The notes below the pieces were generated by a model. It searched no databases. It was given only the letters and a program-made list of their open reading frames with translations, and had not been told where the DNA came from. The position numbers and the translations under genes were made by a program. Below, piece by piece: positions 16,343 to 24,581 of a stretch of 41,153 bases of DNA. Origin of the DNA: Bacillota bacterium (GTDB taxonomy: Bacteria > Bacillota > Clostridia > Acetivibrionales > DSM-1351). Location of the stretch: positions 1 through 41,153 of the forward strand of contig JAEZRV010000037.1 in NCBI GenBank assembly GCA_023444055.1, given 5' to 3'. Position 1 is the first letter of the stretch. Each line of letters begins with the position of its first letter.

Positions 16343-16927
16343 TCAAAGCGTTCCTTTTGTGGACATAACTCCTACTATTCTTGTATCAATTTTTGTTGCT
16401 TCATCTAATGCTCTTCCAAAGGCTTTAAACATTGCTTCAATTATATGGTGACAATTAGTTCCATGTAATAGCTTTATATGTAGTGTTATTCCCGCATTAA
16501 ATGCTACAGCTCTAAAAAACTCTTCAACTAACTGGGTGTCCATTTGCCCAACCATTTGCTGAGAAAAAGTAGCATCAAAAACAAGAAACGGTCTGTCACT
16601 TAAATCTAGAGACACCTGAACAAGAGACTCATCCATAGGCACAAAAGCTGTACCATATCTTTTAATTGACTTTTTATCACCTAAAGCCTGCCTAATAGCT
16701 AATCCTAATGAAATGCCTGTATCCTCAACTGTGTGATGCGCATCAACCTCAAGGTCTCCCTTCACATCGAATTCTGCATCCATCAATCCATGTTTTGTAA
16801 ATAAAACTAACATATGGTCAAAAAAACCTATACCAGTATGAGAATTGCAATCACCCTTACCATCAAGATTAATCTTTATCTTAATTTGAGTCTCTTTAGT
16901 ATTTCTTTCTACCAATCCTTCTCGCAA
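16343..16927 (-). CDS. hisB: Imidazoleglycerol-phosphate dehydratase HisB
   Basis: About 194 residues, monofunctional (no phosphatase domain). It dehydrates IGP to imidazole acetol phosphate. Manganese-binding histidine motifs are present: GIGFFDHML, DAHHTVEDTG, LLHGTNCHHIIEAMFKAFGRAL. The family start is normally just before ERNTKET. An ATG at 16954 has no ribosome site; a TTG at 16927 lies seven bases after GGGGG and is my choice, with moderate confidence for the exact start. Confidence 0.95.
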   Translation of the reverse strand: MREGLVERNTKETQIKIKINLDGKGDCNSHTGIGFFDHMLVLFTKHGLMDAEFDVKGDLEVDAHHTVEDTGISLGLAIRQALGDKKSIKRYGTAFVPMDESLVQVSLDLSDRPFLVFDATFSQQMVGQMDTQLVEEFFRAVAFNAGITLHIKLLHGTNCHHIIEAMFKAFGRALDEATKIDTRIVGVMSTKGTL

Positions 16928-16990
16928 AAGTATTCCCCCATTCCAAAAATGCATGCCGAACTTTTTTCTGCTTTTTTAATATAATGTTCG

Positions 16991-18067
16991 CTAATTATTA
17001 TAACAGATAGTAGCTAGTTCATCAAGAAAAATGGTGTTTTGTTCATTTGTACCAATGCTTATTCTAAGACATCCAGCTAGCAAAGGCGCCTGACCAAATG
17101 CCCTGACAAACATGCCTTTTTCACATAGCTTTTTATATACTTCATTGCAATTATCAAGTTTCACAAGTATAAAATTAGCATATGATTTAAAGACCTCTAT
17201 TCCTTTAATCTTAGCCAATTTTTCACTCATCCACTCTCTTTGTTCTACTAAATATGAAATATTTTTGTTTATCTCTTCTTTATCAGATAAAACTAATTGA
17301 GCAGTATATTGTGATACTGAGCTTATATTATATGGTGGTCTAGCCAGATTAATAGCATTCGCCAGATTTTTACATGATATAGAATACCCACATCTTATAC
17401 CAGCCAAACCATATGCCTTTGAAAATGTTCTCATAACTAAAAGATTTTCATAATTCTTAATGTATGGAATTACTGTTGTATCGCAGAATTCTGCATAAGC
17501 TTCATCAACTACTACTATAGAATTCCGACAATATCTTACCACTTCAAGGATATCTTCATTTGGCATTATGTTCCCGGTAGGATTGTTTGGATTGCAAATA
17601 TAAATAATTTTTGGCTGTTCTTTTTCATATGCAGCAATAATAGTCTCTTTTGAATATTCAAATTTATTATTAGGGTCAAGCACATATTTTACTGGAGTAC
17701 CTCCTGCAATTATACAAGCATCCCTATACATACTAAATGAAGGTACAGGATAAACAACCTTATCTTCAACACCAACAAATACACTGGACAACACCTGAAT
17801 TAGCTGATCTGAACCAGTACCCACTACTATGCCTTCTTCATCCACATCCCAATGTTCAGCTAGAGCTTTTCTTAATTGAATTGAGTCAGTATCTGGATAC
17901 AAATTGAGCTGGGGATCATTCTTTATAAATTCAGATAATTTCTCTCTTACTGATAATGATAAATTAAACGGGCTCTCATTAGCATCCAGCTTAATCTTAT
18001 ATGGCTGCTGATTAGCATTATATGGTGTAAAAGCCCTTATCTCAGGTCTTATTAATTCTTCTATCAT
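16991..18067 (-). CDS. hisC: Histidinol-phosphate aminotransferase HisC
   Basis: 358 residues, PLP-dependent fold type I. It converts imidazole acetol phosphate to histidinol phosphate. The motifs are KLDANESPFNLS, GTGSDQLIQ, YICNPNNPTGN, VVDEAYAEF and the PLP lysine in RTFSKAYGLAGIRCGY. The ATG at 18067 is five bases from GGAGG; the ATG at 18079 overlaps that site. About 100 bases follow hisD. Confidence 0.97.
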   Translation of the reverse strand: MIEELIRPEIRAFTPYNANQQPYKIKLDANESPFNLSLSVREKLSEFIKNDPQLNLYPDTDSIQLRKALAEHWDVDEEGIVVGTGSDQLIQVLSSVFVGVEDKVVYPVPSFSMYRDACIIAGGTPVKYVLDPNNKFEYSKETIIAAYEKEQPKIIYICNPNNPTGNIMPNEDILEVVRYCRNSIVVVDEAYAEFCDTTVIPYIKNYENLLVMRTFSKAYGLAGIRCGYSISCKNLANAINLARPPYNISSVSQYTAQLVLSDKEEINKNISYLVEQREWMSEKLAKIKGIEVFKSYANFILVKLDNCNEVYKKLCEKGMFVRAFGQAPLLAGCLRISIGTNEQNTIFLDELATICYNN

Positions 18068-18167
18068 TCTAACCTCCATGCCTACTTCGTCTTAAATAAC
18101 TTGTAAACCTATCCATTAAAATTGGTTCAATCATTAATACTTAAAACTTAATCTCTTATTAGTTAAA

Positions 18168-19469
18168 TCATTCAAATCTCACTTTAATTGCATTTGCATG
18201 AGCATCTAATAACTCTGCCTCAGCGAATCTAACAATATCGTTGCTGGTTTTCTCAAGAGCTTGTCTATTATAATATATCAAACTTGATTTTTTTAAAAAC
18301 TGGTCTACATTCACAGGTGAAGAAAATCTTGCAGTTCCACTAGTAGGGAGAACGTGACTTGGTCCTGCCATATAATCTCCTAAAGGCTCTGGAGAGTAAT
18401 TTCCTACAAATATCGCACCTGCATTCTTTATAAGACCTAACATGCTCATAGGCTCATTTATGCATATTTCAAGATGCTCAGGAGCAATGTTATTAGATAC
18501 TTCTATAGCCTGTTCAATATTGTCAACTAGAACAACAAATCCATAGTCTTCTAATGATTTTTCAATTATCGCTTTTCTGCTCAATCTATTGATCTGCTTT
18601 TCAAGCTGTTCAGTGACCTTCTTCACAAGACTTTCATCATCTGTAATTAAAACCGATGATGCTAATTTATCATGCTCTGCCTGAGAAAGCAGGTCAGCTG
18701 CAACATATTCTGGTCTTGCTGTTGAATCAGCTATTACTAATATTTCACTTGGACCTGCGAACATGTCTATATCACAGTCTCCATATATCAGTCTTTTTGC
18801 TGTTGCCACATATACATTTCCAGGTCCGCATATTTTATCTACCTTTGGTATGGACTCTGTTCCATATGCCATTGCTGCAATAGCTTGAGCACCGCCGACT
18901 CTATACACTTCACCAACACCAGCTTCTCTAGCTGCAACTAATATGGCTGGATTCACACTACCATCTTTAGATGGAGGAGTACACATAATTATTTTTGAAA
19001 CTCCTGCAACTTTCGCTGGAACAGCAGTCATTAAAACAGAAGATATTAGTGGAGCTGTTCCACCTGGAACATATAAGCCGACTTTTTCTATAGGTCGAAC
19101 CAATTGTCCAAGCATAGAGCCGTCTTCTTTTGGACTAATCCAACTATTCTGTAGCTGCTTTTCATGAAAACTCCAAATATTCTGTTGAGATTTTTTAATA
19201 GTTTGTAGCAACTCGGCATCCACTGCATCATATGCGGCAGTAAATTCAGCCTCTGTTACTCTGATTTCTTTTATATCAGCATTGTCAAACTTTTTGCTAT
19301 ACTCTCTTAAAGCTTTATCTCCAGAGTTTTTTACATCTTCCAAGATTTTAGCTACAGTATTAATAATACTTGTACCGTCGTTGGACTTTGTTCTCTGAAT
19401 TAATTTTGTATATAAATCATTTTCAGTTATTTCATCATTGTTCTTACGCAAATCTACAATGTTAAACAT
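18168..19469 (-). CDS. hisD: Histidinol dehydrogenase HisD
   Basis: 433 residues, zinc-dependent. It oxidises histidinol to histidine in two NAD+ steps. Visible motifs: GLYVPGGTAPLISSVLMTAVPAKVAG, RVGGAQAIAAMAYGT, CGPGNVYVATAKRL, FAGPSEILVIADSTA, AEHDKLAS (zinc and base region) and APEHLEI. The ATG at 19469 follows AAGGAGG; the frame upstream to 19499 is not needed. Confidence 0.97.
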   Translation of the reverse strand: MFNIVDLRKNNDEITENDLYTKLIQRTKSNDGTSIINTVAKILEDVKNSGDKALREYSKKFDNADIKEIRVTEAEFTAAYDAVDAELLQTIKKSQQNIWSFHEKQLQNSWISPKEDGSMLGQLVRPIEKVGLYVPGGTAPLISSVLMTAVPAKVAGVSKIIMCTPPSKDGSVNPAILVAAREAGVGEVYRVGGAQAIAAMAYGTESIPKVDKICGPGNVYVATAKRLIYGDCDIDMFAGPSEILVIADSTARPEYVAADLLSQAEHDKLASSVLITDDESLVKKVTEQLEKQINRLSRKAIIEKSLEDYGFVVLVDNIEQAIEVSNNIAPEHLEICINEPMSMLGLIKNAGAIFVGNYSPEPLGDYMAGPSHVLPTSGTARFSSPVNVDQFLKKSSLIYYNRQALEKTSNDIVRFAEAELLDAHANAIKVRFE

Positions 19470-19558
19470 TTTTACCTCCTTAACAATCTCTATGCACAAT
19501 TTGGGCTTATAATTCTTTAGTCAATCTGCATTTTATCGGTACCACTGGCTAATACAAA

Positions 19559-20206
19559 TTAAGCCTTCAAGTTTTTTAGCTGTTCTGAAACTCCAGTAAT
19601 TATTGTCTGTATACGTTCATTTTCCATTTTCATACTAACTCTATTTACAATCATTCTAGCACTTATATCAGCAATTGTATCAAGTACTACCAAACCATTT
19701 TCTTTTAATGTACGACCACTTTCAACGAGATCCACAATAACCTCAGCTAAACCAACCAATGGAGCAAGCTCAACCGAACCATTCAGCTTAATTATTTCAA
19801 CGCTTTCTCTTCTGGTTTTTTCAAAATAATTTCTAGCTATATTTGGATACTTTGTTCCGACTCTTTTTATATTTTGCTCTTCTATTTTACCTTCAAGTGC
19901 TGCTGGTCCTGCAAGGCACATTCTGCACGCTGCAAACCCTAAATCTAGTACTTCATATAAGTTTCTGCCCTCTTCAAGTATTGTATCCTTTCCAACAATT
20001 CCTATGTCAGCAGCTCCGTATTCGACATATGTAGGAACATCAGCAGGCTTTGCTAAAAAGAATTTAATTTTATTTTTTTCATCTGAAAGTATAAGCTTTC
20101 TTGTTGAAGACTTAAGCTCTGTGCAGTCAATTCCTATTCCTTCAAATAGTTCTATCGCTACATCCGTAAGCCTTCCCTTTGAAAGTGCAATTGTCAAATA
20201 TCTCAT
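19559..20206 (-). CDS. hisG: ATP phosphoribosyltransferase, short form HisG
   Basis: 215 residues, the short HisG that lacks the C-terminal regulatory domain and works only with HisZ. It makes phosphoribosyl-ATP from ATP and PRPP, the first step. Motifs: TIALSKGRLTDVAIELF at the start, AADIGIVGKDTILE, and the PRPP loop LVESGRTLKENGL. GGAGG is ten bases from the ATG. The hisZ gene directly upstream confirms the two-subunit type, in which feedback by histidine acts through HisZ. Confidence 0.97.
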   Translation of the reverse strand: MRYLTIALSKGRLTDVAIELFEGIGIDCTELKSSTRKLILSDEKNKIKFFLAKPADVPTYVEYGAADIGIVGKDTILEEGRNLYEVLDLGFAACRMCLAGPAALEGKIEEQNIKRVGTKYPNIARNYFEKTRRESVEIIKLNGSVELAPLVGLAEVIVDLVESGRTLKENGLVVLDTIADISARMIVNRVSMKMENERIQTIITGVSEQLKNLKA

Positions 20207-20336
20207 AAAATGTTAACCTCCAATTAATTATCTATCTCTAAACTTTTTAATAAATATGTCTATAACCCTTATTTAAAAAATGCTTAATTAATCCATCTGT
20301 ATGAATGCAGCTTTTTTTTATTTGTATAAAGCGTGC

Positions 20337-21593
20337 TTACTTGTTGAGTAGCTCATCATAGCTTGTTTCTTTTGTAGTATTGTTAACTATGTCATGAATT
20401 GTAATTTTGCCATTGTCCTCAATGAAAATTACACCACCGATTTGCTTTGATTGAGCGTAGCTTATACCCTGCTCAATTTCATCTGTCAAAACAAATGTTT
20501 CAATATTCATTGCCTGTTTTCTAAGAGCTTCCGCTATCTCAATTGCATTTTTTCTATTTATTTTCTTATAGCAAATTAGTGAATCTACACTTGGCTTTTC
20601 TAAAGGCTTTTGTGTCTTTTCAAGTGCAGTCATCAACATATTTATTCCTAATGAGAATCCAGTTGCTGGGCAATCTCTGCCAAAGCTGGAGGTTAAGCTG
20701 TCATATCTGCCTCCAGAAAGTATTGGAAAGCCTACACCATGCGTAAATCCTCTGAATATTATGCCTGTATCATAATTAAGTCCTTTTAGCATTCCAAAAT
20801 CAACAGAAATGTACTTAGTAAATCCGTAATCACCAAGTATTCCAATTACTTCTTCAATATTCTCTAAAGCTGCTTTGCTTCTGATATTCTTAGTAGCTTT
20901 CTTGAGGTCTTCTATAACTTCGATAGAACCAAATAAACCAGGAAGCTTTAATATGAGCTTTCTTAGCTCATCAGTCATTTGATATTTGTTTACTATTTCT
21001 TCAACTCCAACTATATCTTTTCTATCAATGAGTTTTGACATTTTTATTGTGTCTTCATTAGTAAAACCAGCCTCTTCTGCCAAACCTTTAAAGAATTCAA
21101 CTTGACCAATATCAATCTGGAAGTTCTCTAAACCTGCAGTCTTAAGTATGTTTATCGCAATAGCAATTATCTCTGCATCGCTTTCAGATGAGTAATCACC
21201 TACAAGCTCAACACCCGCCTGTGTAAATTCATTCTGGCGACCTCCGCCAACTTCGTTAAACCTAAATACATTGCCTATGTATGAATATTTAATAGGTAGC
21301 TTTACATCACGATTCTTAGTTGCTGTAATTCTTGCCACAGGAACTGTTATATCAGGTCTTAAGACAAGTATTCTTCCCTTTTGATCAAAAAATTTAACCA
21401 TTGACTCCTGCGGAAAGTGCTCTACTTCTGAAGAAAACACATCAAAAAACTCTATCGTAGGAGTTTCAACTTCATAATAGCCATAGGCTCTAAATGTATT
21501 ACGAATTTTATTTTCTAATTCCCTTTTAGCATAACATTCATCAAACAAAATATCCTGTACACCATCTGGCGTATATATTTTCCACTTTGACAT
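20337..21593 (-). CDS. hisZ: ATP phosphoribosyltransferase regulatory subunit HisZ
   Basis: 418 residues, a paralogue of the HisRS catalytic core without tRNA-charging activity. Visible: YTPDGVQDILFDECYAKREL, RPDITVPVARI, YIGNVFRFNEVGGGRQNEFTQAG and a C-terminal lobe. Its place before the short hisG, and the divergence of the HisRS signatures, favour HisZ over a true HisS. It is the first gene of the operon; GGGGAG precedes the ATG. A promoter lies at 21709-21737. Confidence 0.94.
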   Translation of the reverse strand: MSKWKIYTPDGVQDILFDECYAKRELENKIRNTFRAYGYYEVETPTIEFFDVFSSEVEHFPQESMVKFFDQKGRILVLRPDITVPVARITATKNRDVKLPIKYSYIGNVFRFNEVGGGRQNEFTQAGVELVGDYSSESDAEIIAIAINILKTAGLENFQIDIGQVEFFKGLAEEAGFTNEDTIKMSKLIDRKDIVGVEEIVNKYQMTDELRKLILKLPGLFGSIEVIEDLKKATKNIRSKAALENIEEVIGILGDYGFTKYISVDFGMLKGLNYDTGIIFRGFTHGVGFPILSGGRYDSLTSSFGRDCPATGFSLGINMLMTALEKTQKPLEKPSVDSLICYKKINRKNAIEIAEALRKQAMNIETFVLTDEIEQGISYAQSKQIGGVIFIEDNGKITIHDIVNNTTKETSYDELLNK

Positions 21594-21708
21594 AAATCGT
21601 TCTCCCCTTAGAAGTTTTTGTATTATCTTAAATCGTATAAAGATTATTTACCACTGCGTTACTTTATTTTGTTAAAGTTGTAAAGTAATAAATCAATAAA
21701 TTATATTA

Positions 21709-21737
21709 ATTATATGTGATTTTATGATGGGAGTCAA
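21709..21737 (-). promoter_or_regulatory. Sigma-A promoter of the histidine operon
   Basis: Minus strand TTGACT (21737-21732), a spacer of exactly 17 bases, TATAAT (21714-21709). The leader to hisZ is about 105 bases. I see no T-box (GGTGG..CCGCG) and no histidine-rich leader peptide in it. Confidence 0.85.
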
Positions 21738-21941
21738 GTTTTATTTTGGAAGAAATCGGTTGGGAGCTTTCTAGTATTTAATTGTTTAGTCATATTGGTA
21801 GAAAGAGAATGTATGTAACATGAACATTGAATAACATTTTTGTGTTATGATATTGTACAACCAGTTCAGTTACCTATAGGGTGTTTCTTCAAGGAATACA
21901 CTTGAAATGTTTATTTTTATCCCTGCTTTAATTGCTATAAA

Positions 21942-22055
21942 TGGCGGAGCAGGGAGGAATCGAACCTCCCATGTACTCTAACATATTATTAACGGACATA
22001 TCCAATATAAGTTTATTCTATCCTCATGATTTTAGTCGCAATGACCATCTGCTCC
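21942..22055 (-). other. tRNA-like element: canonical T-arm and acceptor, no clear anticodon arm
   Basis: On the minus strand the 3' end reads like a tRNA: T-arm GGAGG-TTCGATT-CCTCC, then CTGCTCC, G, CCA at 21942. A matching GGAGCAG that could be the 5' acceptor strand lies 114 bases upstream (22055-22049). The sequence between does not give a normal D-arm or anticodon arm. Either it is a degenerate tRNA, or it is the 3' end of a tRNA left as an integration (att) scar, in which case the acceptor match is chance. The rest of the 21738-22281 gap holds the tiny ORF at 22013-22105 and otherwise nothing I recognise. Confidence 0.4.
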
Positions 22056-22105
22056 AGAAGTACAGCTCCTGCCACCATGCCTAGATAAAACATAATAACT
22101 TTCAT
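22013..22105 (-). CDS. 30-residue hydrophobic peptide, phage DUF3789-like
   Basis: ATG at 22105, stop at 22013, behind GGGAG with an eight-base gap. The peptide begins MKVIMFYLGMVAGAVLLEQM: one short membrane-type helix with the FYLG(M)VAGA pattern seen in tiny phage proteins of the DUF3789 kind. It overlaps the tRNA-like element. It may be a prophage remnant; too short to be sure it is expressed. Confidence 0.4.
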   Translation of the reverse strand: MKVIMFYLGMVAGAVLLEQMVIATKIMRIE

Positions 22106-22281
22106 AAAATCAGCTCCCTTTTCAAACTTGGTTTGGATTTTCAGGCTCATAGATTTACTAATCATCATTAGATAGACAGAAACAATAATCGGATTATATC
22201 CTAAACATGTTCAATTAATTTTAACATCATACTAAAATTCGTTTAGCTGATTGTCTCGGTTAGCTCTTTATTACTTTTGTT

Positions 22282-22863
22282 TTAGCCAGAAATATGTATA
22301 TACTCAGTTTTAAAATACCTATTCCCATGAGTATTATAATCTACTACTCGGATATTGCAATTTAACCATTTTAATTTTTCTTTTACTTTATCTTGTATCC
22401 TTTTCATAATCATGTCTTTAGAGCGAGTTCTGCTTTTAAAATTTCCTTCTAAATAAAGAATTACTTCAATAGTTTTTGTTCCTTTTGCAAATTTGTTACT
22501 TGAAATAGCTTTAAAAAGAGGTTTTAATTCATCTGAATTGCTATAGTCATAGCCCGTGTTTGCACCAACAATACATGCTATTGTTGATTGAACCTTTTTG
22601 GCAACTTCAATATCAAAGCTTTCTTCAAGTGTATTTCCATTTATTTTTGTATAAGATACCTGAGTTCTCCAATTATTCTCAGATTCGTGGTTTAAACAAT
22701 TCTTAACCTCTATCAGCAAAAGTTTATCTTCTGAATCTGCAAAAAAATCTATTCCCTTTCCATTGGGCATACTTGATTTAAATAAGCTATAAAAAGATGT
22801 TTCATCAAACTTTACCACGTTATAACTTTCAGAGAAACAGAAGTCAATTCCGCTTTCAATCAT
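22282..22863 (-). CDS. PD-(D/E)XK-like nuclease partner of the ATPase
   Basis: 193 residues, family not recognised by name. Residues 37-55 (GIDFFADSEDKLLLIEVKN) fit the core of the PD-(D/E)XK fold: Asp39, a beta hairpin, then Glu52-x-Lys54. A helix with Glu21 precedes it, and an alpha/beta region with basic residues (KSRTRSKDMIMKRIQDKVKEKLK) follows. No signal peptide. Its ATG overlaps the ATPase stop (TAATG), so the two are made together. By analogy with ATPase-nuclease pairs such as Septu or PARIS, it may be the effector of an anti-phage system; that is inference. Confidence 0.6.
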   Translation of the reverse strand: MIESGIDFCFSESYNVVKFDETSFYSLFKSSMPNGKGIDFFADSEDKLLLIEVKNCLNHESENNWRTQVSYTKINGNTLEESFDIEVAKKVQSTIACIVGANTGYDYSNSDELKPLFKAISSNKFAKGTKTIEVILYLEGNFKSRTRSKDMIMKRIQDKVKEKLKWLNCNIRVVDYNTHGNRYFKTEYIHISG

Positions 22864-23924
22864 TACATCAACTCCTGCTCCCTATTATAGATTCCGTCAA
22901 ACTCCTCCATTATGGAATTGTTTTGTAAGTCATTTACGCTTTTAGCAGTTTCAGCTATTAGATTATTTGTTTCAGCTTCTCTATATAAAGATATAAACTT
23001 AATATCAATTTTGCTTTTATTAGCTTTTGGATAGCTAGCAATTAAATTAAAGCATTGCTGAACAAAATAGCTATGAGTGGTAACAAAGATTTGTACACCC
23101 ATTTTAGATAGCTCAACAAGGGCTTCCGTCATATGCCTTATCATTTTAGGGTTCATATTGCTTTCAGGCTCATCCCAGAAAAGCATTGCATTTTTATCAA
23201 GACTACCTGATAAGATCAAGTATGTCATTGTAGAAAGTTTTCTATATCCCTCTGAAACAAGCCCCATTTCAAATTCCCCACAACCTTTAACTTTAAGATA
23301 AAATCTATTTTCTCTTTGAACAACATTACCATTCATAATTGCATCAAAGGACTCCAATACAGTATTTTGCTGTTTTGTATTTGGTCCCTTTTTTAATGGT
23401 TTAAGTAAAAGTTTAGCTAAGTCATAATATGTCTCATCAAAGCCAATATGATAATCATCATATAGAGATGTAAAATTGCCAGTTGACGATATGATTTCTT
23501 TTGGAGGAATAAATACAGGTGAAAAATCAGCTGAAATCAGTTCGTTCGCTATATTAAGTTCTAAGTGTTTTTCTTGTCTATTCCCAAAACCATACTCAAT
23601 TTTTTTATCATTATCGAATAATATATTTAAATCTGTACGATTACTTCCTTGTTGCCTTCCAACTAATCTACCTATTTTATCATCATCAGGCTTGAAAACA
23701 CCATTTAATTTAGATACTAAAATTTGTTCATAACTATCCTTGGTAAAATCAGTTTTGCCTTTTTGCCATTCATATAAACTTTTTGTAGTTGCATATAATA
23801 CCTTTAGCAAAGCCGTTTTCCCAGTGCTATTTTCACCAGAAATAATATTTATATTGGGTGAGAATTCCATATCAAGAGAATTAAACAGCATAAAATTTTT
23901 TAAATTCACTTTTTTTATCTTCAT
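22863..23924 (-). CDS. ABC/OLD-like AAA ATPase
   Basis: 353 residues, SMC/RecF/OLD-type ATPase (AAA_15/AAA_21 style). Walker A is GENSTGKT (30-37), the signature-like loop is VSEGYRKLS (about 223-231), Walker B is AMLFWDEPES (about 246-255) and the H-loop is TTHS (about 282-285). The segment between Walker A and signature is short, with no long coiled coil, so it is not an SMC. There is no TOPRIM domain, unlike OLD nucleases. ATG 23924 has GGAG eight bases upstream; GTG 23933 abuts it. It precedes the nuclease-like gene and shares a one-base overlap with it. Likely senses or is triggered by phage or DNA damage (inference). Confidence 0.85.
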   Translation of the reverse strand: MKIKKVNLKNFMLFNSLDMEFSPNINIISGENSTGKTALLKVLYATTKSLYEWQKGKTDFTKDSYEQILVSKLNGVFKPDDDKIGRLVGRQQGSNRTDLNILFDNDKKIEYGFGNRQEKHLELNIANELISADFSPVFIPPKEIISSTGNFTSLYDDYHIGFDETYYDLAKLLLKPLKKGPNTKQQNTVLESFDAIMNGNVVQRENRFYLKVKGCGEFEMGLVSEGYRKLSTMTYLILSGSLDKNAMLFWDEPESNMNPKMIRHMTEALVELSKMGVQIFVTTHSYFVQQCFNLIASYPKANKSKIDIKFISLYREAETNNLIAETAKSVNDLQNNSIMEEFDGIYNREQELM

Positions 23925-24197
23925 ATAACTCACTCCTTCTTTATAAGGATTTCCAATTTTAACTGTATAATAACATTACCAAAGTTTGAATACTTATTTT
24001 GTCCTTCTATATTTTTCCTTATAAGTAATAACATAAATAGGTATATGGAAATACTTTATGCTATTTCACGATAAATTGTAAATTATATATAACGACTACG
24101 ATTATATCATTTTAGTAAAAATGTGTACACCCTTTTGACATAGCCTCTTGTTTAACCCTTGTTGAGATTGTTTTTTATATTTTTCATAGGGTCAGTA

Positions 24198-24355
24198 TTA
24201 TAACGCCTAGATTCAAAATGATATTTTTCGATTGTAGAAAAATTTCATTACATCATCGGCGTTTCAACGAGGCGGGAGATATCCTCACCGCTTGAAAACC
24301 AAAGCAGTACCCGCCACTTATAGAAGTGGGGGACATTTTCTTGCCTCGCTATAAC
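24198..24355. mobile_element. IS200/IS605-like non-autonomous element, copy 1
   Basis: About 157 bp with no ORF. Bounded by TTATAACGCC on the left and CCTCGCTATAA on the right. Contains a long left hairpin (ATTTTTC..GAAAAAT), a middle hairpin GGCGGGAG..CTCACCGC, and a right hairpin CCACTT-ATAG-AAGTGG. Nearly identical to the copy at 34377-34532. All three copies follow TTAT, which fits TnpA-type single-strand insertion. The left part of the 23925-24581 gap (to 24197) holds nothing I recognise. Confidence 0.6.
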
Positions 24356-24581
24356 TTTATTATCAATTTTACAAGTCAAGACTTGAGTTAACCCTATAAG
24401 GGCTTGTTACCGGCTAGCGCCTAAAGACGCTAGCTTTCACTTCGTTCAAGCTACATTGCCTTTGCAGCCCTGTTTTTATATAAGCTGTGTACCCGCAGGT
24501 CTTATTGTTCCTATTACTTCAACCATTGATTCTACAACTTAAAATAAATACAAGCGAATATTTTATTCCAAAATAAAAAAC
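24356..24581. other. Hairpin-rich spacer, possible IS remnant
   Basis: Directly beside the element is a less AT-rich stretch with stems GCTAGCG / CGCTAGC (24413-24419 with 24428-24434) and TAGCTT / AAGCTA just after. No intact ORF in any frame. It could be decayed transposase sequence belonging to the neighbouring element, but I cannot identify it. Confidence 0.3.

Noticed and set aside
20337..21593. Annotation as histidyl-tRNA synthetase
   Set aside because: Context with a short HisG and operon-first position indicate HisZ.
21594..21760. Possible T-box or histidine leader upstream of hisZ
   Set aside because: The leader is only about 105 bases and has neither the T-box core nor a run of His codons.
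21942..22055. A functional tRNA, including tRNA-Sec
   Set aside because: No D-arm, anticodon stem or TCA anticodon can be folded; only the T-arm and acceptor are convincing.
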